A stretch of DNA of 64,000 nucleotides, taken from Bordetella pseudohinzii (lineage in GTDB: Bacteria; Pseudomonadota; Gammaproteobacteria; Burkholderiales; Burkholderiaceae_B). Shown here one piece after another: positions 17,852 through 25,446 of the stretch (the first letter of the stretch is position 1; each line of letters starts with the position of its first letter). The stretch is taken from contig NZ_JHEP02000008.1 of NCBI RefSeq assembly GCF_000657795.2, positions 62,001-126,000 of the forward strand, written 5' to 3'. A program made the position numbers and the translations under genes. A model generated the notes under the pieces. That model made no database searches. It had not been told where the DNA came from and worked only from the letters and a program-made list of their open reading frames with translations.

Positions 17852-19270
17852 TCAATAGGCGTTGCGGTCCCAGAAGATCACCAGCCCGGTGCGCGCCAGG
17901 ATCTTCAGGTCCAGCATCAGCGACCAGTTGGCGATGTAATAGCGGTCGTAGCGCACGCGCTGGAGCATTTTTTCCGGTGTGTCGGTCTCGCCGCGCAGAC
18001 CATGGATCTGCGCCCAGCCGGTGATGCCGGGCTTGACGCTGTGGCGCAGCATATAGCCCTGGATCATGCGGCGATAGAGTTCGTTGTGCTCGGCGGCGTG
18101 CGGGCGCGGACCCACCAGGCTCATGGAGCCGCCCATCACATTGAAAAGCTGGGGCAGTTCGTCCAGCGAGCTTTTGCGCAGGAAGCGGCCGACGCGGGTC
18201 ACGCGCGGATCGTCCTGCCGGGCCTGGCGCAGCGTGCCGTCGGCCTCCTTGCCGGCATTGGCGCGCATGGAACGGAACTTATAGACCGTGATGGGCAGGC
18301 CGCGCTCGCCATAGCGCGACTGGCGGAAGATCACCGGGCCGGGCGAGTCCAGCTTGATGGCCAGCGCGATCAGCAGCATGAAGGGCGAGGCCGCCAGCAG
18401 CAGCAGCCCGCCGATCATGAGGTCCATGGCGCGCTTGAGGCTGCGCGACAGTCCTTGCATATGGCTTTCGTGCAGGGCCAGCAGCGCCACGCCGGCGATC
18501 TCGGCGCTGCTGGCGGTCAGCTCGCCCAGAAAGGGCGACTCGGGCATCAGGTAGATGGCGGCGGTGGAGTCGTACAGCCGGTTCATCAGGTCCATGAAGA
18601 CGGGATCGTTCTTCCTCTCATCCAGGGTGACGAACGCGATGCCGTAGTCGCCGGCGTCGATACGGGCCTGCGCGTCGGGGTAGCGGCCCAGATAGGGCGG
18701 CGGCTCGGCTTGGCCCGGGTGTCCGCAGACCGGTTGCTCGGCGTAATAGCCGGCGGTATGGATGCCAAGGATGGGCGAGCGCCGCAGGCGCATGGCCAGC
18801 TTGCACGCCTCCGGGCCCATGCCGAAGAAGACGGCCGTGCGGCGGCTGGAGGGGGAGTTGTTCAGGCGATAGGCCACGCGGCGCAGAACATAGAGGCCGA
18901 GCACCTGCAGCGGCAGGGCGACGGCCGCCCATTTGAGCAGCAGCAGGCGCAGGGATTCGGTGTCGGTGGCGCTGCCAGGCAGGAAAAACAGCGCGATCAA
19001 GGCCAGAAACAGCACCTGCAGCCAGCGCAGCGCGCCCCGGCCCAGCATCCAGGGCATGCTGCGCGCGCTGAGCAGCAGCGTGAAACGAGCGAAGACCGCG
19101 AAGGCGCCGGCGGCCAGGATGGCCGGTATCCATCCCTGGAAGATGGGCGACATCATGTCCAGGGACCGGGTCAGGAAGAAAAAGACACCGGCGTTGATCA
19201 GCGCGCAGATCAGGCCGCTCAGGGCCATGAAGGAGCGCTGAGGGTGGCTGGGCGTTGCGTGGGTGAGCAT
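17852..19270 (-). CDS. Undecaprenyl-phosphate sugar phosphotransferase (WcaJ/EpsB-like)
   Basis: This 472-residue initiating transferase has about four N-terminal membrane helices, a soluble domain resembling a CoA-binding/Rossmann region (about 150-260), another helix at about 280 and the bacterial sugar transferase domain. Diagnostic motifs are KFRSMR, SLDELPQLFNVMGGSMSLVG and RPHAAEHNELYR. It moves a sugar-1-phosphate, usually glucose or galactose, from UDP-sugar to undecaprenyl phosphate, the first step of repeat-unit synthesis. It sits 17 bases downstream of manC and is likely co-transcribed with it. The choice of sugar is inferred from the family. Confidence 0.9.
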   Translation of the reverse strand: MLTHATPSHPQRSFMALSGLICALINAGVFFFLTRSLDMMSPIFQGWIPAILAAGAFAVFARFTLLLSARSMPWMLGRGALRWLQVLFLALIALFFLPGSATDTESLRLLLLKWAAVALPLQVLGLYVLRRVAYRLNNSPSSRRTAVFFGMGPEACKLAMRLRRSPILGIHTAGYYAEQPVCGHPGQAEPPPYLGRYPDAQARIDAGDYGIAFVTLDERKNDPVFMDLMNRLYDSTAAIYLMPESPFLGELTASSAEIAGVALLALHESHMQGLSRSLKRAMDLMIGGLLLLAASPFMLLIALAIKLDSPGPVIFRQSRYGERGLPITVYKFRSMRANAGKEADGTLRQARQDDPRVTRVGRFLRKSSLDELPQLFNVMGGSMSLVGPRPHAAEHNELYRRMIQGYMLRHSVKPGITGWAQIHGLRGETDTPEKMLQRVRYDRYYIANWSLMLDLKILARTGLVIFWDRNAY

Positions 19271-19287
19271 GGGAACTGTGAGGGAAA

Positions 19288-20706
19288 TCAGCGGCCGTAG
19301 GCGTCATCAAACCGGACGATATCGTCCTCGCCCAGATACGGGCCCGACTGTACTTCGATGAGTTCCAGGTCTATCGAACCCGGATTCTCCAGGCGATGCT
19401 TGACGCCCAGTGGGATATAGGCGGATTGGTTTTCCGAGAGCAGGAAGACTTCGTCGCCGCGCGTGACGCGGGCCGTGCCGGTCACGACAATCCAGTGTTC
19501 GGCGCGGTGATGGTGCATCTGCAGCGACAGGCGGGCGCCCGGGGCCACGCGGATGCGCTTGACCTGGAAGCGCTCGCCGCCGTCGATGGCGTCATAGCTG
19601 CCCCAGGGGCGGTAGACCAGGCGATGGGCCGAGGCCTCGGCGCGCTTGCCGGCGTTGAGGCGGGCCACGATGCGCCGCACGTCCTGGACCTTGTCGCGGG
19701 CGGCCACCAGCACGGCGTCGGCGGTTTCGACGACCACCACGTCCTCCAGGCCCAGCAGCGCGAGCAGGCGATGGCTGGAATAGGCGTAGACATTGCGGCA
19801 GTCTTCGGCGATGACGTCGCCGCGCAGGGCATTGCCCTGGCGGTCCTGCGGCGCCAGCTGCCATAGCGAGGCGAAGGAGCCGATATCGCTCCAGCCGGCG
19901 TCCAGCGGCACCATGGCCACGCCCGGGTCGCGCTCCATGACGGCATAGTCGATGGAATCGGCGGGGCAGGCGGCGAAGGCGGCCTCGTCCAGGCGGATGA
20001 AATCGCCGTCATGGCGCAGTCTGGCCATGGCCTGGCGGCAGGCTGCCAGGATGTCGGGGCGGTGCGTCTGCAGCGCCTGCAGGTAGCGCGAGGCGCGGAA
20101 CAGGAACATGCCGCTATTCCAGAAATAGCGGCCGCTGGCCAGGTATTGCTCTGCCGTGGCGGCGTCGGGCTTTTCGACGAAGGCCTCGACATCGGCCACG
20201 CCCTGCCGGACCGCGCCGGCGCGGATATAGCCGTAGCCGGTCTCGGCGTAGGTGGGCTGGATGCCGAAAGTGACCAGGCGGCCATCCAGGGCGGCGGGCA
20301 GCGCCTGGCGCACGGCCTCCTGAAAACGCCCGGCGTCGGTCACGGCGTGGTCGGAGGGCAGCACCAGCAGGACGGGGTCGTCGCCCTCGGCCTGCGCCAG
20401 CAGGGCGGCCAGGGCGATGGCGGGGGCGGTATTGCGCCCGGCCGGCTCAAGCAGGATGGCCGGCTCGTGTTGGCCGATCTGGCGCAGCTGTTCGGCGACG
20501 ATGAAGCGGTGCTCTTCATTGGCGACGAAGATCGGCGCCTGGGCGTCCAGCCCCTTGACGCGCTCGCAGGTCGCTTGCAAGGGGGAAAGATCGCCCAGCA
20601 GGGGAAGAAACTGTTTGGGATAGCTGCCGCGCGAAAGCGGCCATAGACGGGTGCCCGTGCCACCCACGAGCAATACGGGGCGCAGCTTCGGCGTGGTACT
20701 CGGCAT
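19288..20706 (-). CDS. manC: Mannose-1-phosphate guanylyltransferase / mannose-6-phosphate isomerase
   Basis: This 472-residue bifunctional enzyme supplies GDP-mannose. The N-terminal nucleotidyltransferase carries GGTGTRLWPLSRGSYPKQFL and the FVEKP block. The C-terminal half carries the phosphomannose isomerase-type cupin (RPWGSYDAIDGGERFQVKRI onward, with LSLQMHHHRAEHW). Length and order match ManC/AlgA/XanB enzymes. The start is supported by an AAGGGA ribosome site. A TTGCAC inverted repeat lies about 65 bases upstream. It implies that mannose, or fucose or rhamnose made from GDP-mannose, is in the polymer. A separate phosphomannomutase is not in the window. Confidence 0.92.
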   Translation of the reverse strand: MPSTTPKLRPVLLVGGTGTRLWPLSRGSYPKQFLPLLGDLSPLQATCERVKGLDAQAPIFVANEEHRFIVAEQLRQIGQHEPAILLEPAGRNTAPAIALAALLAQAEGDDPVLLVLPSDHAVTDAGRFQEAVRQALPAALDGRLVTFGIQPTYAETGYGYIRAGAVRQGVADVEAFVEKPDAATAEQYLASGRYFWNSGMFLFRASRYLQALQTHRPDILAACRQAMARLRHDGDFIRLDEAAFAACPADSIDYAVMERDPGVAMVPLDAGWSDIGSFASLWQLAPQDRQGNALRGDVIAEDCRNVYAYSSHRLLALLGLEDVVVVETADAVLVAARDKVQDVRRIVARLNAGKRAEASAHRLVYRPWGSYDAIDGGERFQVKRIRVAPGARLSLQMHHHRAEHWIVVTGTARVTRGDEVFLLSENQSAYIPLGVKHRLENPGSIDLELIEVQSGPYLGEDDIVRFDDAYGR

Positions 20707-20768
20707 CTGGGGTCCCTTGCAATTGGCCGCGCAGTCTCTCTGGTGCCCGGGTTCTTGGGTACAAATAC

Positions 20769-20798
20769 TTGCACGGGTGCAAACTATATAGCGTGCAA
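20769..20798. promoter_or_regulatory. TTGCAC inverted repeat plus extra half-site upstream of manC
   Basis: The sequence TTGCACGGGTGCAA (20769-20782) is a perfect 6-bp inverted repeat with a 2-bp spacer. A further GTGCAA follows at 20793-20798, 16 bases in phase with the second arm. This spacing of half-sites on about one and a half helical turns is typical of a cooperatively bound operator. It lies between manC (leftward) and the cellulose operon (rightward) and just before the sigma-54-like site, so it could control either. The protein that binds is unknown. Confidence 0.5.
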
Positions 20799-20807
20799 GA
20801 CAAAATG

Positions 20808-20823
20808 TGGCGTCGACTTTGCA
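20808..20823 (+). promoter_or_regulatory. Sigma-54-type -24/-12 promoter candidate for the cellulose operon
   Basis: The sequence TGGCGTCGACTTTGCA matches the sigma-54 pattern (TGGCAC, five bases, TTGC) at the -24 TGGC and at the full -12 TTGCA, with exactly ten bases between GG and GC. Only the AC after TGGC differs (GT). It points rightward to bcsD and would start transcription near 20835, leaving a leader of about 500 bases. A sigma-54 enhancer-binding regulator would be required; none is encoded in the window. Confidence 0.5.
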
Positions 20824-21333
20824 AATCCTGAAGATCTATATGTTTTATTTTACTTCGTCGCTATACTAATATAATTGCTGCGGCAGAAAGCCATAATACG
20901 ATTTATTTTGCGATTATCGGAAATATAAGTCGGGATATAACAAATTATGCATAACCGGTTTGCGCCGGTATTAATGCAATACGGTCCCGCCTTGTCACAT
21001 CGTTCCGTGGCGCGGCTGCTGTTTAAGACGCAAGGTTATGCTCCAAGAATGCGGCCTAAAGTCCCGCAGCTCCGCCTTGCCAACTCGCGGATACAGGCTA
21101 TGCAGAGCCTGGAAATCACAAAGTATTGGCCCTTGCCCCGGCGATGTCGCCTCGGGCCCTCGGTAGTGATTCGCCCTGATGCTTGCCGCCGGCGACACGG
21201 TTTTCCCGTGCTTGCCCGGTTTGACGCATCCGTTTCCCCCTTGTCCCTACAGGTTTGTTTCCGCCGCGCGGCGCGTCATGACGCTGCCGCCGCCCGGCCG
21301 AACCCGCTTGCCTGCCTGTAATGAAGGATCAAT
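20824..21333 (+). promoter_or_regulatory. Long AT-rich to structured leader before bcsD
   Basis: No convincing gene is present in these 510 bases. The first 120 bases are strikingly AT-rich. The second half has three perfect short hairpins in a row: CAGGCT/AGCCTG (21094-21111), GGCGA/TCGCC (21140-21151) and CACGG/CCGTG (21196-21210). A TTGACG -35-like element at 21221 has no good -10. An AAGGATC ribosome site (21324-21330) precedes the GTG start of bcsD. The region probably serves as promoter zone plus regulated 5' UTR. Confidence 0.45.
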
Positions 21334-21789
21334 GTGCAAAGCGCCATCTTCTCCCATCTCGACGAACGACTCTGCGCCAGCCAATGGCGCGATGTGCTGT
21401 CCGCATTCGCGCAGGAACTGGTCCAGGACCTGACGGCGCAGCGCCTGCGCGCGCTGATGCGGCGCGCGGGCGAACAGTTCGCCGGCAGGCAGGCGCTGGC
21501 TCCGGCCGCGTCGGTCGCCGATATGCAGTCGGCCATCAACCAGGTCTGGCGTCCGCTGGATTGGGGCTGGGTGGAAATTTCAGAGGCCGAGGACCATCTG
21601 GCGCTGGCCCATTGCTGCGCGCCGCTGCGCGCGGCCTTCGGCGACAGCCATCTGGCCTGGAGCAGCGGATTTCTCGAGGGCGTCTATGAGTCATGGATGC
21701 GCCGCCTGGGCGCCGATGCGCAGTTGCGCATCACCGAGCAACAGGCGCCCGATGCGTTGGGGACGATTGTCTATCGATTGGGCCGTTGA
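21334..21789 (+). CDS. bcsD: Cellulose synthase subunit D
   Basis: This 151-residue protein matches BcsD in length and sequence character. It has an N-terminal helical region (LCASQWRDVLSAFAQEL), the central RPLDWGWVEISEAEDHLALAHCCAPL and a C-terminal FLEGVYESWMRRLGA segment. In acetic acid bacteria BcsD forms a periplasmic or cytosolic octameric ring that aligns glucan chains into crystalline ribbons. Translation starts at GTG 21334 after an AAGGA site. It is the first gene of the operon, 54 bases before bcsP. It places this operon with type I bcs systems. Confidence 0.85.
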   Translation: MQSAIFSHLDERLCASQWRDVLSAFAQELVQDLTAQRLRALMRRAGEQFAGRQALAPAASVADMQSAINQVWRPLDWGWVEISEAEDHLALAHCCAPLRAAFGDSHLAWSSGFLEGVYESWMRRLGADAQLRITEQQAPDALGTIVYRLGR

Positions 21790-21843
21790 GACAGGGAGAG
21801 GCCGCCGCGGGAGATGCGCCCGCGGCGCATTGGGGAGTCAGGG

Positions 21844-22467
21844 ATGCGCGACATCAGCGACATAAGCAGCCTGTACCGGGAGTTCGGGGGAGACCCGCGC
21901 AACTACCGTGAGATCGGCCAGGAAGGCCGGGCGGCGGCGGCCCGCGGGCGCTGGCCGCTGCTGGGCCGGATACGGCCCGGGGTGGCGGCCGTGCCGCCGG
22001 CCGTGGGCGGACCGGCGGATCGCCCGGCGCGCGTGGCGCAGTGGCCACCGGCCGCGGTCGCCACGCTGGTCTTGCCGCCGGCGGCCGGCTATCCGCCTGT
22101 CCGCGCCGGCGCGGCCATCGATGGCGAGCGGGCGCTGGCCCTGGTCAGGAGCGCGCGCGTGCAGCGTATCGCGCTCGATGCGCTCGTCCTGCCCGCCGCC
22201 GCGCCCGAAGCCGAATGGTTGCCGCCCATCGTGGCCGCGCCTGCCGGCCTGGCGGGCAACGCCGCCGCGGCGCCGCGCGTCGAGCCCGGCCTGGCCCCGG
22301 CCGAGCCGCTCGTGGACGCGCCGCCGCTCGCGCGGACCGAGCCGCCCGCGGCCTTGCCGCCCGTCATGCCCGCGCCCGACGCCCGCTCCGCGACGCCGCT
22401 GCAAAGCGTTTTCGCGCGCCTGGCCAAGGCGCCGGTCCCGCCCACATCCAACACGGCAAAAGAATGA
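21844..22467 (+). CDS. bcsP: Cellulose biosynthesis protein BcsP (BcsR-like N-terminus, Ala/Pro-rich tail)
   Basis: This 207-residue protein starts MRDISDISSLYREFGGD. It has a BcsR-like motif at residues 18-41 (YREIGQEGRAAAARGRWPLL), then about 165 residues of low-complexity Ala/Pro/Arg sequence. That is the layout described for BcsP in betaproteobacterial operons. BcsR partners BcsQ to control BcsA, so a similar role is expected. The ATG at 21844 has a GGAGTCAGGG ribosome site and is preferred over 21814. The stop overlaps bcsQ by ATGA. Low-complexity sequence makes the tail's function unreadable. Confidence 0.75.
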   Translation: MRDISDISSLYREFGGDPRNYREIGQEGRAAAARGRWPLLGRIRPGVAAVPPAVGGPADRPARVAQWPPAAVATLVLPPAAGYPPVRAGAAIDGERALALVRSARVQRIALDALVLPAAAPEAEWLPPIVAAPAGLAGNAAAAPRVEPGLAPAEPLVDAPPLARTEPPAALPPVMPAPDARSATPLQSVFARLAKAPVPPTSNTAKE

Positions 22468-23243
22468 AAACCATAGCCATCGTCTCCGCCAAGGGCGGGG
22501 TAGGAAAGACCAGCATCGCGGCCGCCCTGGGGCTGGCGCTCAGCCGCGCGGGACATCCCGCGCTGGTGCTGGACCTTGACCCGCAGAATGCGCTGCGCTT
22601 TCACCTGGGCGCCGACGCCGAGGCGGCCGAGTCCGGACTGGCGCGCGCCAGCCTGGCCGGCATGCGCTGGCGCGACGCGGCCGTGCAGGGCGAGGCCGGC
22701 CTGCATCTGCTGCCCTTCGGGCAACTGAAGGAAAGCGACCGCCTGGCCCTGGAGCAGCAGATGCTGCGGGACCCCGACTGGCTGGCGCGCCATCTGCGCG
22801 AGCTGGACCTGGCGCCGGGCACGCTGGCGCTGATCGACACGCCGCCGGGGCCTACGGTCTATGCGAGCCAGACCTTGCGCTGCGCCGACCTGGCGCTGGT
22901 CGTGACGCTGTCCGATGCGGCTTCCTATGCCACCTTGCCCCAGGCCGAGAGCCTGATCGCCCAGTATGCGCAAGGGCGCGAGGGCTATCTGGGCCATGCC
23001 TTCATCGTCAACCAGGTCGACAGCGCGTCGGCGCTGGCCAAGGACACCCTGCGCGTCATGCGCGGCGTCCTGGGCGAGCGGCTGGGCGGCGTGGTCCACC
23101 GCGACGCCGCGGTCAGCGAGGCGCTGGCCTTCGGCAAGACCGTGATCGACCACGCGCCGCACAGCCAGGCGTGCAGCGATATCCTGGCCAGCGCGCAATG
23201 GCTGCGGCGGCAACTGAGCGATGCCAAGAGGGAGCATCCATGA
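22464..23243 (+). CDS. bcsQ: ParA/MinD-like ATPase of cellulose biosynthesis
   Basis: This 259-residue SIMIBI ATPase has the deviant Walker A AKGGVGKTS at residues 9-17, Walker A' LVLDLDPQN and the switch motif LIDTPPGP. BcsQ is needed for cellulose secretion and, with BcsR-like proteins, helps locate and activate the synthase. The gene is joined by ATGA overlaps to bcsP before it and bcsA after it. Family membership is clear; the name follows from the operon. Confidence 0.88.
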   Translation: MKTIAIVSAKGGVGKTSIAAALGLALSRAGHPALVLDLDPQNALRFHLGADAEAAESGLARASLAGMRWRDAAVQGEAGLHLLPFGQLKESDRLALEQQMLRDPDWLARHLRELDLAPGTLALIDTPPGPTVYASQTLRCADLALVVTLSDAASYATLPQAESLIAQYAQGREGYLGHAFIVNQVDSASALAKDTLRVMRGVLGERLGGVVHRDAAVSEALAFGKTVIDHAPHSQACSDILASAQWLRRQLSDAKREHP

Positions 23244-25432
23244 AATCGTCGAGCCGAGAGACCGCGGCGCGCCATCCGCGTCTTGCGCGCCTGGGCAATG
23301 ATCTGCTGTCCTGGCGCATCTGGAAGATGGCTTGGGCGCGCGCCCTGTCGCTGGCGCTGGCCGGCGCGCTGTCGGTGCTGGCGGTCGCCGTGGAGATGGG
23401 GCTGTTCCAGCAGATGGTGTTCGCGGCCGTCTGCGTGGCCGTGACCCTGCTGCTGCATCGCGTGGGCGGCCGGCTGGCCACGCTGACCATGGTGATGCTC
23501 TCGGTCATCACCTCGCTGCGCTATATGTATTGGCGCATCACCGACACCATCGGTTTCGACAACGTGCTGGACGCTTTTTTCGGCTACGGGCTGCTGCTGG
23601 CGGAAGTCTACGCGCTGACGGTCATGCTGTTGAGCTATTTCCAGTCGGCCTGGCCCCTGCGGCGCAAGCCCGCGCCCCTGCCGGCCGACCGCGGCAGCTG
23701 GCCGACGGTGGATGTCTATGTGCCGACTTATAACGAGCCGCTGGAGGTGGTTCGCCAGTCGGTGCTGGCCGCGCAATCGCTGGATTGGCCGGCCGACAAG
23801 CTGCGCGTCTATGTGCTGGATGACGGTCGGCGGGCGGAGTTCCGCGACTTTTGCGAGCAGGCGGGCGTGGGCTATCTGACCCGCCCGGACAACCGGCATG
23901 CCAAGGCCGGCAATATCAATGCCGCCCTGGCGCGGACACAGGGCGAATTCGTGGCCGTGTTCGATTGCGATCACGTGCCGGTGCGCTCCTTCCTGCAGAT
24001 TTGCATGGGATGGTTCGTCAAGGACAAGCGGCTGGCGCTCTTGCAGACGCCGCACGTCTTTTTCTCGCCCGATCCTTTCGAGCGCAATCTGGGCACCTTC
24101 CGCAACGTGCCCAATGAGGGCGAGCTGTTCTATGGCGTGGTGCAGGATGGCAACGACCTGTGGAACGCGACTTTTTTCTGCGGTTCCTGCGCGGTGATAC
24201 GGCGCAGCGCGCTGGACGCGGTGGGAGGCGTGGCGACCGAGAGCGTGACCGAGGACGCCCTGACCGCGCTGAAGATGAACCGCCAGGGCTTCAACACCGC
24301 CTATCTGGCGGTCCCGCAGGCCGCCGGCCTGGCGACGGAAAACCTGTCGCGCCACATCGGCCAGCGCACGCGCTGGGCGCGGGGCATGGCGCAGATCATC
24401 CGCATCAACAACCCGCTGCTGGGCAAGGGCCTGAAGCTGGGGCAGCGGCTGTGCTATCTGAGCGCGATGCTGCACTTCTTCTTCGGTCTGCCGCGCGTGG
24501 TCTTCCTGACCGCCCCGCTGGCCTATCTGTTCTTCCATGCCAATGTATTCCAGGCGTCGGCCATCATGGTGGCGGCCTATGCCTTGCCGCACATCATCCT
24601 GTCCAGCCTGACCGGCTCGCGCATCCAGGGGCGTTTCCGCCATTCGTTCTGGAACGAGGTCTACGAATCCGTGCTGGCCTGGTACATCATGCGCCCGGCG
24701 CTGCTGACGCTGATCAGCCCCAGGACCGCGCAGTTCAATGTGACCGCCAAGGGCGGCATCATCAGCGAGGCTTATTTCGACTGGACGCTGGCGCGCCCCT
24801 ATGTGGTGCTGCTGGCGCTGAACCTGATCGGTTTCATTGTCGGCGCGGTCAGCCTGGCCGCCGGCTATGGGGGCGTGGACGCGCGCCTGACCATTGTCCT
24901 GAACCTGGCGTGGACGATCTACAACATCATCATGACCAGCGCCAGCGTGGCCGTGGCCGGCGAGGTCAGGCAGCTGCGCAGCACGCCGCGCGTGGCGATT
25001 TCGCTGCCGGCCATGCTGCTGCTGCCCGACGGGCGCACCGTGGCCTGCCGGACCAGCGATTATTCGCGGGGCGGCCTGGGGCTGGTGTTGCCGGCCGGCG
25101 TGGTGGTGCCCAATGGCATGCCGCTGAGTGTTTCCCTGTTCCTCAACGATGAAGAGGCCATGTTCCCGGCGCTGGTGACTTTCAGCCGGGGCGACCGGCT
25201 GGGCCTGAGTTTCCAGTCGCTGACGCTGGAGCAGGAGCGCGCGCTGGCGGAGATGACCTTCGGCCGCGCCGATACCTGGACCGCCCACTGGGGCAATAAC
25301 ACGCCGGACTCTCCGCTGGCCGCCCTGGGCCAGATCAGCACGATAGGGGTGCGGGGCTTCAGCTTGCTGCTGCGCCAGTTGCGCGACCGCAGCCTCGCGG
25401 CCGCGCGCCGGCCCATGCCTACAAAAAACTAG
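23240..25432 (+). CDS. bcsA: Cellulose synthase catalytic subunit with PilZ domain
   Basis: This 730-residue membrane synthase polymerises UDP-glucose to beta-1,4-glucan and threads it through its own channel. The GT2 core shows Asp194/195 (LDDGRR), DxD (FDCDH, 242-244), TED (Asp339) and QRTRW (375-379). Flanking membrane helices number about eight. The C-terminal PilZ domain retains both cyclic di-GMP motifs, RSTPR (580-584) and DYSRGG (607-612). So the enzyme should be directly switched on by cyclic di-GMP. It overlaps bcsQ by ATGA and is followed after 14 bases by the first bcsB. Confidence 0.95.
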   Translation: MKSSSRETAARHPRLARLGNDLLSWRIWKMAWARALSLALAGALSVLAVAVEMGLFQQMVFAAVCVAVTLLLHRVGGRLATLTMVMLSVITSLRYMYWRITDTIGFDNVLDAFFGYGLLLAEVYALTVMLLSYFQSAWPLRRKPAPLPADRGSWPTVDVYVPTYNEPLEVVRQSVLAAQSLDWPADKLRVYVLDDGRRAEFRDFCEQAGVGYLTRPDNRHAKAGNINAALARTQGEFVAVFDCDHVPVRSFLQICMGWFVKDKRLALLQTPHVFFSPDPFERNLGTFRNVPNEGELFYGVVQDGNDLWNATFFCGSCAVIRRSALDAVGGVATESVTEDALTALKMNRQGFNTAYLAVPQAAGLATENLSRHIGQRTRWARGMAQIIRINNPLLGKGLKLGQRLCYLSAMLHFFFGLPRVVFLTAPLAYLFFHANVFQASAIMVAAYALPHIILSSLTGSRIQGRFRHSFWNEVYESVLAWYIMRPALLTLISPRTAQFNVTAKGGIISEAYFDWTLARPYVVLLALNLIGFIVGAVSLAAGYGGVDARLTIVLNLAWTIYNIIMTSASVAVAGEVRQLRSTPRVAISLPAMLLLPDGRTVACRTSDYSRGGLGLVLPAGVVVPNGMPLSVSLFLNDEEAMFPALVTFSRGDRLGLSFQSLTLEQERALAEMTFGRADTWTAHWGNNTPDSPLAALGQISTIGVRGFSLLLRQLRDRSLAAARRPMPTKN

Positions 25433-25446
25433 AGGACGATAGACCG

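Noticed and set aside
20947-21321. 124-codon open frame in the bcsD leader
   Set aside because: No family features, no clear ribosome site, and it covers the hairpins of the probable leader, so I treat it as chance.
22985-25288. 767-codon open frame antisense to bcsQ and bcsA
   Set aside because: It lies entirely under two well-recognised genes and encodes low-complexity Gln/His/Arg-rich sequence with no ribosome site or domain.
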